Part shown: piece by piece, positions 37,917-50,377 of the stretch
Layout: each line of letters begins with the position of its first letter
How positions within the stretch are numbered: the first letter of the stretch is position 1
Source: Prostheceraeus crozeri
Lineage: Eukaryota > Platyhelminthes > Polycladida > Euryleptidae
Direction: 5' to 3'
Length of the DNA: 64,000 nucleotides
Assembly (NCBI GenBank): GCA_907163375.1
Contig: CAJQUW010013652.1
Span: 1-64,000 of the forward strand
Position numbers and translations under genes: made by a program
Notes under the pieces: model-generated
What the model was told of the DNA's origin: nothing
Seen by the model: the letters and a program-made list of their open reading frames with translations, nothing else
Database searches by the model: none

Positions 37917-40900
37917 TCAGGAACTTGGACACGCGTCCGCCACAGTTTCACGACCTTGACACGGGCAATCACACACACAACGCTCATGCTGCCCTTGTCG
38001 TAACCGGGCAAACTCAGGAACTTGAACTGGTCGCAGATTATTGAAGTGAATCGGCCTTCTTCTGAGACGCAATGTCGAGTTCACCAAATCTCCTTCTTCG
38101 TTTTTCGCAGGTTCGATAGTATAGAGTGATCCTGGAAGTCGTTCTATGATACGGTAGGGACCTATGTACTGTGAGGGACCTAGTGTGTGTTTCGATTGAC
38201 CTTTGACGAACACCCAGTCACCTACTCGAAACTTATCGCCGTACACCTTAGCATCAAAGTATCTTTTCTGCTGACGCTGAGCTTCCGAATAGGAAAGCCT
38301 TGCCTTGGAATGGACGACTTGCAACTGATTACGAAGCTGAGCCAGGAACTCATAAGGTACTAAAGGATCATTGGAAGATGGGTCGAACTCTGACTCGTAG
38401 GGTAAGAGAAGTTCCCTTCCTAAGGTCAAAATCGCTGGGGTAAAGCCAGAGCTAACACTTTCAATGGTCCTCAAATTCAAAAGGACGGGTCCTAGATAGT
38501 CTTCCCAATCACCATTTTTCTCCGCCAAGAACACTCGTAGGCCAGCCTTCAACTGTTGGATAGCGCGTTCTACCTTGCCATCAGCTTGAGGGTGCCGGAG
38601 GGAGGTGCGAATCTTTTCAATTCCTAACTCCGCGCAAATAGAATTCATCAAATTACCGGAAACTTCCTGACCCTGGTCACTGTATAATTGCTCGGGAATG
38701 CCAAAACGACAAACCCAGTGACGGACGAAGGCTGAAGCAACAGTACGAGCCGTCTTATCGGGGATAGGGATAGCCTCGATCCATGAGGTAAATCTGTCAA
38801 TCATTACACATAAGTAGATATTACCTGTCGAAGATGCTGTTAATGGTCCCGCCAAATCTATGTGAACAGCTTGGTTGACGTACCCCTTTGGTAAGGGCTG
38901 CAAGGGTGCCACTCGGTGACGACCGGTTCTCTTGGTTTGAGCACAAATGAGACAACATCTAACATAATCCTCTATCTCCTGCGTGCTATCTGGCCACCAA
39001 AACTTCCTGTGAATCCTACTTCGGGTTTGCCGCAACCCACCATGTCCTGATTGGTTATGTGCACCGACTAAGATGGCTGAGCGTAACTTCCAGGGGGTGA
39101 CAATTTGGCATAGATTCTTAGACTTTCGAATAAGAATACCGTCACGTAATTCAAGCTTATCGAATTGACTAAATAGAATCCTGGTAATTCTATCATATGA
39201 CAAGAGAGCTGGTATAGGGAGTCTGGTCTGACCTTGTCGAAGGCAGTCAATGACAGGGCTGATCTCGGAATCCGCTTCCTGAGCCGCTCTTAAATCGATT
39301 TCAGGGGACAGAATAGGAGCTTCGGGAACTTCAGGACCGTCGGAACTTTCACTATCGGCATCGTGAGGGCTAGAAAAGGAATTCATCTCCGATATTACCA
39401 TGATGGGGGGGGGGCGAGTAACAGAAGCCACCACCCTTTCGGGTTGTTCTGGCCTTTCACGATTTGGAGATTCTTGACATTCCACAATGGAAGATAGGAT
39501 CCGGTTGGTTTCGTAAGGGAGATACTGATTGGTCAGAGGTACGTGGGGGTTACAGGACGGGCATTCATCATGACCTGCCTTTCTGAAAGGCCTTCGGCTC
39601 AAGCTATCGGCATTGCCATGGTATTTACCAGGGCGGTACAATACCTCAAAGTTGTACTCTTGAAGACGCCCTAAAATGTCACCATCAAGGTCAAAATTGA
39701 AACCGTCAAGAATGGTGTTCCACCGTATCAGCATATCGTTACGCGATGATCGTGCTCTTTTTAACCATCGCAAAGCGCTATGGTCGGTACGCACGATGAA
39801 TGGTCGGGGAATGAGGTACTCACGGTAGTATTCTGAGAAGAAGACGAGTGAAAGCATTTCCTTCTGCGTAGGACAATATGATCGCTGCTCTTTGGACAAA
39901 GACTTACTACCAAACCCTAGAACTCGCATATGACCGTCTTGTGTCTGGGAAAGTACGGCGCCAATACCCGAATCACTGGCGTCACAATCTAAAATGATCA
40001 GAGAAGAATCAGAGCTGAAGTCAGGGAAACCTAGAATGGGTGCCGCGGTCAAAAGTTCCTTTATCTTGTGGAATGCAATGTCATGATCCGTAGTCCAATT
40101 CCAAACCTTAGAAATTTCCAAATTACGCAAAGGTGAAGCGATCTGGGACAAATTGGGCACAAATTTCTGGTAATAGTTCACTAATCCTAAGAAGGACTTA
40201 ATCTCTTTCCCATTCAAGGGGGTGGGCCATAACCTGATTGTTTCAACCTTACTAGGATCGGTGTGAATTCCACTGGGAGAGATGGTGTGACCAAGGAAAA
40301 TGATCTCAGATTTGAAGAGGTGACATTTGACGGGTTTGACCTTAATACCCGCTCGCGCTGACCGCTCTAGAACGTCATCTAAATGTAGGAGCGTGTCTTC
40401 AAAAGTGGACCCGTAGACAACTATGTCATCGAGGTAGGCGATAGCTGGCTTGAAAAGCAAATCTTTCAGTAAGTAATTCATAAGACGCTGACATGTCGAT
40501 GGTGCACCGTTGAGACCGAAAGGCATCCGTACAAACTGATATTGAGCATCCCGAGTTACGGATGCTGTTTTTGGGGCATCTTTGGGGTCATTTTTTACTT
40601 GGTAATACGCTTGGTTGAGGTCGAGTGTGCAGAAGAATTTGCTACCACCGAGAGATTCGAAAATGTCTTCAATTCTGGGCATTGGATAACTGATGGGTTC
40701 GGTAACTTCATTAACGGCCCTGTAAATCGATACAAAACCTCCAGGTTCCATCGGACTTCTTCACAAGAATCACTGGGCTTGACCATGGAGACTTGGATGG
40801 CTCAATTACTCCTAACTTCAACAATTTTTCTATTTCTTGATTAATAGCTTCCTGTTTAATGAGATTAGCACGATGTGGAGGACGATTTACCGGAGCATGA

Positions 40901-41868
40901 GAACCAGTGTTTATATCATGCATTATGACGTCAGTATTGCCTAAATCCTCCGGGTTCTTAGATATGGCTGCTTGACGTTTCATCAAAACTACCTCTATGG
41001 CTTCTTTCTGTTGTTCGGAAAGGTGTTCACCGAAATCAAATTGATTTATCCATTCAGGAGAAGGGCGGCCTATCGACGCGACTTTCACCGTGTCATAGGG
41101 TAAAACCAACGGTACATTGTTAACAGCCTCAATCAACTCAGTAGTCTCGATAAATTCAACGTGGCCAATAACACCAGCCATTTTCAATTTGACTTCATTT
41201 GATTTAGTGTTAACTAAACGCATTGGGATGCGTCCAAACTTATCGAGGTGCACTAGCGACTCATATGACAATATTCCATCGGGCAAGTTCACGGGTTGGA
41301 GAAATAGCGGACAGGTACTGGAAGGGGCTACAAGGTTCGTGACACGACAAGAGAAGACAGTTTCAGAGAACGGTGGGAGTGAAACAGGATGGTTTGGGAG
41401 AACTTCTTGGGGAGAATCTGGGCCACTCAGTGGAACACGCCATGCCGCTCTCGAAATGTCAAAAGTATCATCGGCGTAATTGATACAGCAGAGATACGCC
41501 TTACAGAAGTCAGAGCCGAAAATCAGCCGGGGACTCAAATTATCTACCACAATGAAAGGGTACGTGCATTCAAAATTACTCATGCGGACAGGCAAGTTAA
41601 TCTTCCCCTGAATGGTCAAGGGTTCGCTACTAACTGTTACTAAACGACCATAAACTGATTCCTCAAGAGTACGATCCCCGATAGGTAGAATTTTTGATAA
41701 CATGGAGCTGTCAATTAAGGTAGCCTCGCAGCCACTATCGATAAGCCCAAACATCGTCCTGGAAAGTATACGAGTGAAAACTGAGGGGTACTGAGGAACA
41801 GACAGGTCACTGACACATAAATTTACTTTTAGATCTGGTTTACTGGGGACTTGGGATTGTTTCTGCAC
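37917..41868 (-). pseudogene. Pol region of Ty3/gypsy 2
   Basis: Protease (FGLIDSGCEATLI), reverse transcriptase (SPWSSPVILVKKSDGTWRF, FVRMPFGLNGAPSTCQRL, AYLDDIVVYG), RNase H (LDCDASDSGIGAVLSQ) and integrase are in order. The integrase shows HGGLRQTRSRIHRKFWWP, CLICAQTKR, VHIDLAGPL, LYSDQGQEVSG and ADGKVERAIQQL. Most of the region is open over long stretches. Broken, with few breaks. Confidence 0.87.
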
Positions 41869-41879
41869 TTCCGCAGCAG

Positions 41880-42945
41880 GTGACCTCGGCAGGGCGGCCT
41901 CGATTCGGACGTTATCGGATGAACTCTACATTTATCAGGCATGGTGCAAGGATCAGAGGCGACTGATGGAATAACTGGAGGCACCTGCGAAGAGTCCGTA
42001 TAACTGCAAGAATGGTGGGCTATATCTTCAATGGAGGAGGGTTCGCCACCACCAACCCTCCCTACGCGTTTCCCTGAGAGGGAACTGAAGAACCTCCGTT
42101 CCTGTTCGGTCTTTGGGGACAATCGTGGCCCATGTGGCCTACAACTTTGCAGTGGAAGCACTTCCTTGGTTTCTGGCAATTCTGAAAAATATGGCCCGGC
42201 TCACTGCAGTTTCGACATTTCGAGGGAGGTCTATAACTGCTGTTTGCAAGGAAAGTTGTGCTAGTTGGAAAATTCACATTCATCAATGGTTCCGCGTGTG
42301 ACTGTTCCTGTGAGGAGACGGCACGCACATGATGATGTCTGTGTCTCACAATGTCTTCGAGATACTGGGCCCTGCGCAAAATATCTTTAGGGTTGGACAG
42401 CTCGTATATGACGTCATCTTCAAAAATCTTATCTAGCAAGGCCGGGCTACGGATTCCTTCAAGAAAGACTCCCGTACCCTTTCCTGATGGAACACGACTG
42501 GCACGTTTGTCTCTCTTGCCAAATAGAACAAGTTGGTCATGTATGTAGAAAGGGATTCGTTTTCTCTTTGTTTTCGTGAACTAAGAGGCACACGTGCACC
42601 TAATCTTTCTGTGGTGGTCGACACGAGCTCCATAAACAAGCTCTGAACTTCCGCAATATCTCGAGACTTAACCTCCGGTTCAAACGCTTCTATCTCTCTC
42701 CTAATTTCTGAGGACAAGTTCAAAAGAAACATGTACGACTTAATTTCCTCGGGTAACCTGGATATCTTGGTCCAAAAATTAAAATCCGAAAGAAACTGGC
42801 GTTTATCTTGTCCCTTCTCAAAGACGCGGGGTTTCGCGCTCTTAATGTATGTGCTCCACTGGCCATCTGATGGGTTCTTATCTTCCTGGTGGGTCATCTC
42901 GGGATCTAAAGGAAAGTCCAGTTCGTCTTCCCATCTTAAAGCCAT
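41880..42945 (-). pseudogene. Gag region of Ty3/gypsy 2
   Basis: It starts MALRWEDELDFPLDPEMTHQ and contains a Gag-like helical region (LPEEIKSYMFLLNLSSEIRR). Two CCHC knuckles follow (CRNCSEPGHIFQNC and CFHCKVVGHMGHDC), which bind RNA in the particle. Broken, with a small number of breaks. Confidence 0.82.
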
Positions 42946-43073
42946 CTTAGTTCTACTCTTGTATAACGAGTAAACAGACAGAAGAAAATCAGACAGAAGA
43001 AATTGCGGTCGCTGGGCGTGGACTACCTAGGCTTTAATGTTGGACGTAATGGATAAATATTAGTAAAAACCAC

Positions 43074-43087
43074 GCTCTGCTACCAAA
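43074..43087 (-). promoter_or_regulatory. Primer-binding site (initiator Met tRNA)
   Basis: On the minus strand the sequence next to the 5' LTR reads TTTGGTAGCAGAGC; TGGTAGCAGAG is complementary to the 3' end of initiator methionine tRNA including CCA. Confidence 0.7.
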
Positions 43088-43088
43088 T

Positions 43089-43324
43089 TGTAAGTAATCT
43101 AGTTAATTCGTTCAACTTTTAATACATGAGCGAACGGAAGACAAAACAGGAATCAGCGTCAATCGGTAAGGTGTAATCAATCGTTAATTCGAATCGTTAA
43201 TCAATTCGCACAGAACTTCGACAACATGGACATGTCTATCGAAACTACTTGTTTCGACCTTATACCACTTCCGGCCTTGCCAGATTTAAACAAAAAAAAC
43301 ATAGAAATTTCGTTATTCATCACA
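43089..43324 (-). repeat. 5' LTR of Ty3/gypsy 2
   Basis: 236 bp, near-identical to the 3' LTR. It is followed on plus by the target copy ATTA. Confidence 0.9.
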
Positions 43325-43965
43325 ATTATAGCACTGTCATTATTTTGTTTCGAAGCGACAGATACTCTGGTTGTTGTCAAAGAGGGTAGAAGACATTGAC
43401 AGCAGGCTTCAGCTGCTTGCTGATTACCGCCTCCAATACTGAAGGTTTTTTTAACACAACTCAAAGCCAGTTTCAATTCTACATTTTAGATCAGAGACGT
43501 CTAGAGCAGGGTCGGACAGAATATTGGAAAGAACTTCAATTACATCAACTATAGATAATTGGATAGAACACGTGTGACGCGCTCAGCTGTTGTCCTCCTG
43601 AAACACACACATCAATGAAAAAATCTTGTTTCTCAGAGGCATGTGATTTGAGGTATGAAATTTCGCTTAGTGTGAGAAATGTGACAAATTGTGAGAAACA
43701 GGCAAAGATGTGTGAGAAATGTATCAATTTTTGAGAGGATTTGTCTTCTGTTTATCCAGTTATGACGTTGCATCAGATCTACATGTCTTCAGCCATTATA
43801 AAGTTCTTTGTTGCAAGGTCGTTGATCAACAGGATGCATAAATTGCTTTGAAGAAAAACAATTCTTCATTTGATCACTTGCATTAAGTATCAGTTCTCCC
43901 TCCATTTGCAGCCTATATGAAGTTGCAAAAGGCTGTAAATCCACGTGCTTCTTCTATTGGAGGGG
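43325..43965. other. Spacer without recognisable gene
   Basis: About 640 bp between the LTR element and the RTE relic. A minus frame partly inside the LTR (to 43476) reads FSIGGGNQQAAEACCQCLL and could be an exon scrap, but nothing supports it. Loose repeats of GTGTGAGAAATGTG occur near 43670-43715. Confidence 0.5.
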
Positions 43966-45183
43966 CTAATTTTTGGACACCCATTCTTTTTTGGACATAT
44001 CACCTGAGAACAGAGCATGGTGGTGGAGGGAGGAAGTGAAAGAATTCTTGAAAGAGAAGAGAAAAGCTTTCAAGATGTGGAAGCTGCATGGCGGGCAAGC
44101 GTGGAGAGAGAAATATAAGAAGGCAAAAAAGAATAGTATGGCTGAGGCAGGGGAGAGGCCTTGAGACTGGTATGCCATGTTATACACGAAGTAGGGTGAG
44201 AAAATGATCTACAGGATCGCGAAGCAGAGGTCAAAACAGCTGCGAGACATTGGAGTGGTGGCGGCCATAAAAAATGGAAGTGGAGATAATCACGGATGGA
44301 ATGAAAATCAATGACAGATAGAAAGAATATTTTGACGAACTACTAAATGCGGAAAACTCAAGAGAAGAACTTGAAGATTGCAGGCAGTTGAAGGACCAAT
44401 CCCAACGGTCACGAAGATGGAAATAGAAAGAGCATTGAAGAAAATGAAAAATAAGAATGCGACAGGATGCACTGGTCTGTCAATAGAACTCATCAAACAA
44501 CTCGGAGATGACGGTGTAGACATGATGCATGACGTAGTAAAGAAGGTGTGGGAAGATGAGAAGATGCCGGAGGATTGGGAGATGAGCATGATCTTCCCGA
44601 TCTGCATTCGATGAAAGTAATGGAGTAGATATTGGAAGAGAGACTGAGAAAATTGATTGATATTGATGACATGCAGTTTGGTTTTCAAAAAGAAAGGAGC
44701 ACTGTGGACGCTGTCTTCATTCTACTGCAACTGCAAGAAAAGAATCTGGAGGTCAACAAAGACTTATTTATCACCTTCGTGGACTCGGAAAAGACTTGCG
44801 ACCGCCAAGAGAGTTGGTGTACTGGTGCCTCAGGAGAAGGAGAACCCCAGAGAAAATTAGTGGAAGCAACTTATCGGGTAGCAACTAGTGTTGTAAGAAC
44901 CAAGCAGTGACGGCAGAGGACGATGAAAAAGGCGGGTCACCAAATCAGAAAGGCACTTTTTGTGCCTGAGTTTTTCGACCATGGTATAACTGTGGAGTAT
45001 ATTCTAAAGTTCTGCTGATTTTGAAAATGCAGTTTAGGTGTGCGTAAATACATACATGTCATATGGCACATCAGGCGCCGATTAGTTCAATAAGCTTTAA
45101 AAAACGGCATAATTTTCCAGGCATTTCCATTCAACTTCTAGTTTATTCATTTATTACTTTAATCGGTAAATTTATGCGTATAT

Positions 45184-46515
45184 GTAAGTAAGTAAGTAAG
45201 TAAGTAATCGTTTATTGTTCCACTACAATGATTCGGTGGACACTTACAATAGAACAGTAACAGTAACATCGATATCAATATACATTAATACACAGAATGA
45301 GAAGTCAATGGTTAATGAGGTACATAAAAGGGAAGGACAAGGAAGCTTATTTACAAAATCTGATAAAAGATCTGCTGAAGCGTACTGTTCTAGCGAGAGG
45401 TGTGGACACAAGACCGAGCAACTGCGTGAAGACATCTCCCTCACTGGGCGGATCAAAAACAAATCTCTGAGGGGGTGGGATGGATCTGAACTTATAGTGT
45501 CAAACAATTTCTCACAGGTACAGTTCGCAGATTGAATAAGCGAAGAGTTCACAGAATGGGACAGTCCAATAATGCGATATACGCGACGTTCAATAAGCAA
45601 TAGGTCATTCAACAAGTACTGGGGTGCATTGCAGAAGCATGCATAGGCATACATCATGATGGAACGTATAAAAGCCTTGTAACATTTCATCATTAATGAT
45701 GCAGAACAGCCTGCACGACGCAGATTGTGAATAATAAAAATGCGCTGTGAAGCCTTCCTCACAATGTATTGAAAGTGCAAAGTCCACTTCAGGTCATCAG
45801 AAAAAATAACACCAAGGTAAGAAAAAGAATTGACTTTCCTAACAATCGTGTCACCGAGACGCACTGGGTTTGTTACCAAAGACGATTTAGTTATGATATC
45901 CGTAACAAAACATTTTGAAAAGTTTATTTCCAGAGAAATGGAATTAGCCCAGTTGATAATGTTGTCACACTCTAGCTGCAAATCATCATCACCAGAATTT
46001 CTGAGAAAATGGAGTAATAGAATATCATCAGCATATTGTATGACAGATGAATTCGAGCACACCGGGGTTAGACTGTCAGTGGACAAGGCAAATAATACGG
46101 GTCCAATGACGCTTCCTTGGGGAACGCCAATGGGAAGAGACATCCAGTTAGAGCATTTGCCATTAATGGAAATACGTTGACGGCGTTCTTTCAAAAAATC
46201 AACAATCCAATTTACAACAAACGATGGGACGGGAAAAGTTTTACATGCACGAATGATGACATCATGGTTAAGTCTATCAAATGCCTTGGACATGTCCACT
46301 GATAATAGCCTCACTGCGCCTGATGAGGGATAAAGATGTTTCAAAATTTCATGCTGGACTGAGACTAGAGCACAAGACGTACCCGAGCCCGAGCGAGGAA
46401 TGAAGGCGAATTGAGACTTACTGACCGAATCCGTGATGAAGGGGATAATCAGGTTCTTGGATACCAGACGCTCAAACAGGTACGTATGGTGCAGCCATCT
46501 AAATATTCCGCACAT
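45184..46515 (-). mobile_element. CR1/L2-like LINE, 3' part
   Basis: One long minus frame (45244-46515, 423 aa) covers reverse transcriptase: SQFAFIPRSGSGTSCALV, LLSVDMSKAFDRLNHDV, IGVPQGSVIGPVLFAL, SSVIQYADDILLLHFL and FSYLGVIFSDDLKW. The YADD catalytic box is intact. The element is 5'-truncated. Its 3' tail is a (TTAC)n microsatellite (about six units, 45184-45207 as TAAG on plus) rather than poly(A), as in CR1/L2/Jockey-clade LINEs. The open frame suggests a recent insertion into the older hAT element. Confidence 0.8.
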
Positions 46516-47423
46516 TTAAATCATTAGACTTTTTCTTGAAAATCATTGAGATTTAATGTGTCAAACATGTAGATTCCGACTTCGAGGCTGAACCATGCTT
46601 AAATAAAAATACAATTTTACAATGTTATGAAAGTTGATAATGCTGTTGCATGTAGTTCATAGGCCAATGAAAATACAGTCAAAACTTTTCAAAAAAAATT
46701 TTTGTTGTCGTGTTTCAAGGAAACCATGCTTCATGCACTGATTGATGTAATATCTGTGAAACTCGCTTTGATATGTATTATTGTGTATTTTATTGTATAT
46801 AAGTCAATCGGTCATCTAGAGAGCACAGTAGGCCTACTGTTGAGTAAATAGCAATTGACTAACACAGTGGTCCCTATACTTAGATGGGACCCTCCTCCAT
46901 ACTGCCACACTGAAGACACGACATACGTTAAGAGGGACCCGCTCAAAGCTTTGACGGTTACCTGATGCTAGTGATGGGTTCCCCTAGAGCAGCAATGGAC
47001 GTTCAATACTGAGGATCCCTAAACACTGATAAAAGGCTGATAAATTTACACTTCATTTACCACGGAAACATTTGCTCTAGATTGTATCCCAACATTGTTT
47101 GAGTTATCTCTCAGCAGGTAGATATAATTCACAGTCGCTTGACATGTCGTAGACATATCCGTTATTATAGATAAATGAGTTAATTCTGCTTTTTACTTGA
47201 TTCCTCTATCCATTGCCTGTCAAGCATGACATAATTACCTACATCCCGCGCTTTACAGCATCATTTTCACTTGAACGGGGTTAAAAATGGGTTTAGTAAT
47301 GGTACAAATGGTAACTTGGCAACTCATCGGTAATCTTAGGCTTTACCAAATCAATGAGATTTCTGAATATTTTGAACATCAATTAATTTGTGATAGAAGT
47401 GCATGAAAAGTTGCTAATTTTTT
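46516..47423. other. hAT interior without gene
   Basis: About 900 bp of AT-rich DNA between the LINE and the G/C-run end of the hAT-like element. No supportable frame, repeat or RNA gene is seen. Confidence 0.5.
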
Positions 47424-48179
47424 AGGGGCGGGGGGACGTGCCCCCGGTGCCCCCCCCCGGTTCCGCCGTGCCTGGAACCAAGTATGGAAAAACTGATAAT
47501 TTCAACATCAACGTAGGCTTGCATCAGGGATCAGGTCTGAGCTCTTTTCTATTCACAGTAGTACTAGATACAATACGTGAGGAGCACAGAAGAGGACTGC
47601 CCTGGGATCTCTTGTTCGCGGACGGCTTGGCAATTGTGACGAGCTCTGTGGAAGAGATGCGAGAGAGATGGTTGAGATGGCAAAAGGAATGCAAGAGAAA
47701 GGCCTGAAAGTCAACACAAGCAAGACTGAGGTGATGGTCAGCAGCAGGGATGATTCACTTGCAGATATCAAGGACAATCAAGGTGTGAGACTAAAGCAAG
47801 TAGAGAGTTTCAAGTACCTCGGTGTGACACTCAATAAGGAAGGAGGATCTAAAGAAGCAGTCAAGGCCAGAATGATGGCGGTGTGGACAAAATGGAGAGA
47901 ACTGACAGGAGTCATTTGCGATAAGAAGACGCCAAGGAAAATAAAAGCGAAAGTGTGCAAGATGATCAGACCCGTACTTCTATATGGCTCAGAATGTTAG
48001 ACGATGACTTTCACCTTCTGGAAAGGACAGAAATGAGAATGCTAAGAAGAATCAAAGGATTAACTCCAACTGACAGAGTGAGAAGCGAAGTGATAAGAAA
48101 GGAGCTTGTAGTGACCCCTGTTGTGGAAAGTGTGAGAGAGATCCGAATGAGATGGTACAGACATGTCCAGCGAATGGAA

Positions 48180-48784
48180 GAGTCTGCTCTCCAGCTCAGA
48201 TGCCACCCAATGTTTCAATGCGGGTACTGCAGCAGCTGCTGCAAGCCGTACTACGAACCACTCGAACGTTCGATATCATGGATGTGACCACTTCGGACAC
48301 GCGAAGCGAAACTGCAACGTCATCTGTTACAGGTACAAAGATCGCAGGCATATCCAGGGGAAATGTCCCTCTCATGCAGTAGTGGGAAACGTTGCGTCAT
48401 CGGATCAAGCGACCCCCGCGGAATATTCCTGATCCGGAATTTCTACGTCAACGGTGAAAGAAGACGGAACTTTATCGACACCGGCTGTAGCGTGACACAG
48501 GTAAGTGAGCAAACTGCAAATTTTTACCTGGTTATTAGGCTACTCCACTTAGCCTTGAGATGATGGATGGGAGCATTATCAGTACGCATGGCGACGTAGT
48601 GAAGTTGCTGTCTGTTATGACTGACCGATTTGTTGAAGTATGGCCGGTGTGGGCTCACGTAGTTTCTTGTTTACCGTGTAATGTCCATGTGGCAATAGGT
48701 TTGAATAGTATTTTGAAACAAGGCTTGATAGTTCGTAGAAACGGTACTCAGGTAATTATTGGAGACACGAAGTTATCAAATTAG
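48180..48784 (+). pseudogene. Retroelement gag-protease fossil fragment
   Basis: A zinc-knuckle-like stretch (CDHFGHAKRNC, RRHIQGKC) is followed by a retropepsin-like part (RRNFIDTGCSVTQV, NVHVAIGLNSILKQ). Only these parts are present, with no LTR or reverse transcriptase nearby. Broken in a few places; age cannot be set. It could derive from an LTR element or from a domesticated gag-protease gene. Confidence 0.6.
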
Positions 48785-49431
48785 CAAGGGCTAACCTTAG
48801 GCGAAACACAATTAATAATGAATTAAATCACAAATCGAACTATTCAGTAAGTAAAACCAGTAATGGGCAAAAGACCGTTCCAGGACACCATAAAATTCAA
48901 AAAAATAGTATCTTTAAAAACGACATAAATTCATGAATTTTGACCCTTTTTCAGGTTTTTAAGACCTAAATTCATAAATTTAGTCCATTTAAAAAGTATC
49001 ATTTTTTGAAAAAATAGTATTTTTAAAAACGACATAAATTCATGAATTTGAACCCTTTTTCAGGTTATGAAGACCTAAATTCATAAATTTAGGCGTTTTT
49101 AAAAATACCCAATTTTTCAAATTTTTCAAAATCTCAAAATTTGAGAATTACAATTTTCACCCTTAAAATCATGACCGTTCCAGGACACCGAAAAATCATA
49201 AAAGTTAAGAATCTCAAATTTGTGATGATGACATTTCACCCTTAAAATCGTGACCGTTCCAGGACACCGAAAATCATAAAAGTCAAGAATCTCAAAATTT
49301 GAGAATTACAATTTTCACCCCCCTTAAAATCATGACCGTTCCAGGACACAACATCAGAAAAATTGGTATTTTTAAAAACGTCTTTTAAATCCATCTTTCA
49401 GGTTTTTAAAATATGAGATAACTAAAATTAT
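48785..49431. repeat. Repeat-rich left border of the second Polinton-like element
   Basis: GACCGTTCCAGGACAC occurs four times (48873, 49173, 49252, 49334). A block of about 82 bp with the palindrome AAATTCATGAATTT and the hairpin CTAAATT-CATA-AATTTAG occurs twice (from 48902 and 49011). No gene. The abrupt AT-rich shift here suggests the terminal repeat of the element to the right; its partner would lie beyond the window. Confidence 0.6.
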
Positions 49432-49455
49432 GTGACTAAAAATATTTCTTTAAAA

Positions 49456-50175
49456 ATGGAAGAAACAAAAGTGGAAGAAACCGCAAGAATATATCCTTCG
49501 TTATCATATGAACGTAGTTCTACTTTGATGGACATTGAAAAAATGAACATTGAAAAAATTAACAAAGAAAAACACAAAGATAGAGTTAGGTATATGAAAG
49601 ATAAGGAATCTCAATTATTATTAAGATTAGAGCATTATGATAAATTAAGAAAGAGATGGACCAAAGTTAAGAATGTAACACAAGGAATTGGCATATTCTT
49701 AACAATAAGTTTAGGTGCTTTAACAATTGTTATATCTTCAGGTGTTTTAGTAATTCCAGTAGTTGCTACTGCTTTAACAGGTACGGGTGTTTTTACAACT
49801 TCACTTATTACAATGTTAGAAAAATCTTTAATATCAAAGAAACGAAAATCATTAAAAACTAAGCATTTACATATTAAAGAAGTTTATGATAAACTACATT
49901 ATTATTTTCAAAGAGTATGTGATGATAATGTTATTACGTTAGATGAGATTGAAAAATTTGATCAAATAGCTGATGAAGCTAATAAAATATCATTTCAATT
50001 ACAGTCAGAAAAAGTTGGTGATAAAAATAAAAAGGATGATAAAAATTCTAGTGATGGTAAAACTTTTAGTGATGGTAAAATTTCTAATGAAGAAAATGAT
50101 AAATTTTTTTTAGAAGAACTAAAGACTTTATTAGACAAAACTTTATTAAACAAATCTTTAGACGAGAAAACTTAA
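49456..50175 (+). CDS. Membrane protein with charged flanks (about 239 aa)
   Basis: The start is set at the ATG at 49456 (aaaATG, the context seen at other starts here) rather than 49432. Residues about 85-125 form one long or two short membrane segments (GIGIFLTISLGALTIVISSG, VIPVVATALTGTGVF). The N-terminal part is Glu/Lys-rich and probably helical. The C-terminal part is acidic with a short repeat (DGKTFSDGKISNE). No family is recognised. It is the first gene inside the repeat border. Confidence 0.55.
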   Translation: MEETKVEETARIYPSLSYERSSTLMDIEKMNIEKINKEKHKDRVRYMKDKESQLLLRLEHYDKLRKRWTKVKNVTQGIGIFLTISLGALTIVISSGVLVIPVVATALTGTGVFTTSLITMLEKSLISKKRKSLKTKHLHIKEVYDKLHYYFQRVCDDNVITLDEIEKFDQIADEANKISFQLQSEKVGDKNKKDDKNSSDGKTFSDGKISNEENDKFFLEELKTLLDKTLLNKSLDEKT

Positions 50176-50377
50176 AACGAAAAGATGTCAGACAACAAAG
50201 AAATAAAAAAATAATTTGTTCAGTAAAATGTTTTTGTTGTATTCCAATGTTACCACAAAATTCAAATATTATATTTTAAAAATGGATGAAATTAAAGCTG
50301 ATAATAATAACAAAAAAATATTATAATACTATATTTGTATATTTTTATCACTCGGTAAACAAATCTTCTATCGACTT

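Larger units (their letters stand above)
37078..43324 (-). mobile_element. Ty3/gypsy LTR retrotransposon 2 (fossil)
   Basis: Two 236-bp LTRs (37078-37313 and 43089-43324), with about three differences, enclose gag and pol on the minus strand. Target duplication ATTA (or ATTAT) is seen at 37074-37077 and 43325-43328. The primer site is complementary to the initiator-Met tRNA 3' end, and a purine tract (TTGGGGGAG on minus, near 37314-37324) precedes the 3' LTR. Young by LTR similarity, yet the coding part is broken, about three to four breaks. Confidence 0.92.
44905..47474. mobile_element. hAT-like non-autonomous transposon
   Basis: It is flanked by the perfect 8-bp duplication GAACCAAG (44897-44904 and 47475-47482), the hAT target size. 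The left end reads CAGTGACGGCAGAGG; the right end, read inward, is CAGGCACGGCGGAACC, so the tips match at CAG..ACGGC.GA. The right end holds long C/G runs typical of such elements. No transposase is visible. A minus-strand LINE lies inside it. It entered the RTE LINE. Confidence 0.75.
43970..48185 (+). mobile_element. RTE-like LINE relic, split by a hAT-like insertion
   Basis: The 5' part (43970-44904) has WWWREEVKEFLKEKRKAF, ERALKKMKNKNATGCTGL and DDMQFGFQKERSTVDAVF, typical of RTE reverse transcriptase upstream of its active site. The 3' part (47475-48185) continues with NVGLHQGSGLSSFLFTVV, WDLLFADGLAIV (an FADD-type box with G for the second D), FKYLGVTLNKEGG and a C-terminal MLRRIKGLTPTDRVRSE. 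The endonuclease part is missing and frames are shifted in several places, so it is dead and old. Confidence 0.78.

Noticed and set aside
43201-43476. Minus ORF with FSIGGGNQQAAEACCQC as a host exon
   Set aside because: Half of it lies in the LTR and there is no splice or domain evidence.
45184-45207. (TAAG)n as an independent microsatellite locus
   Set aside because: It sits exactly at the 3' end of the minus-strand LINE and is best read as that element's tail.
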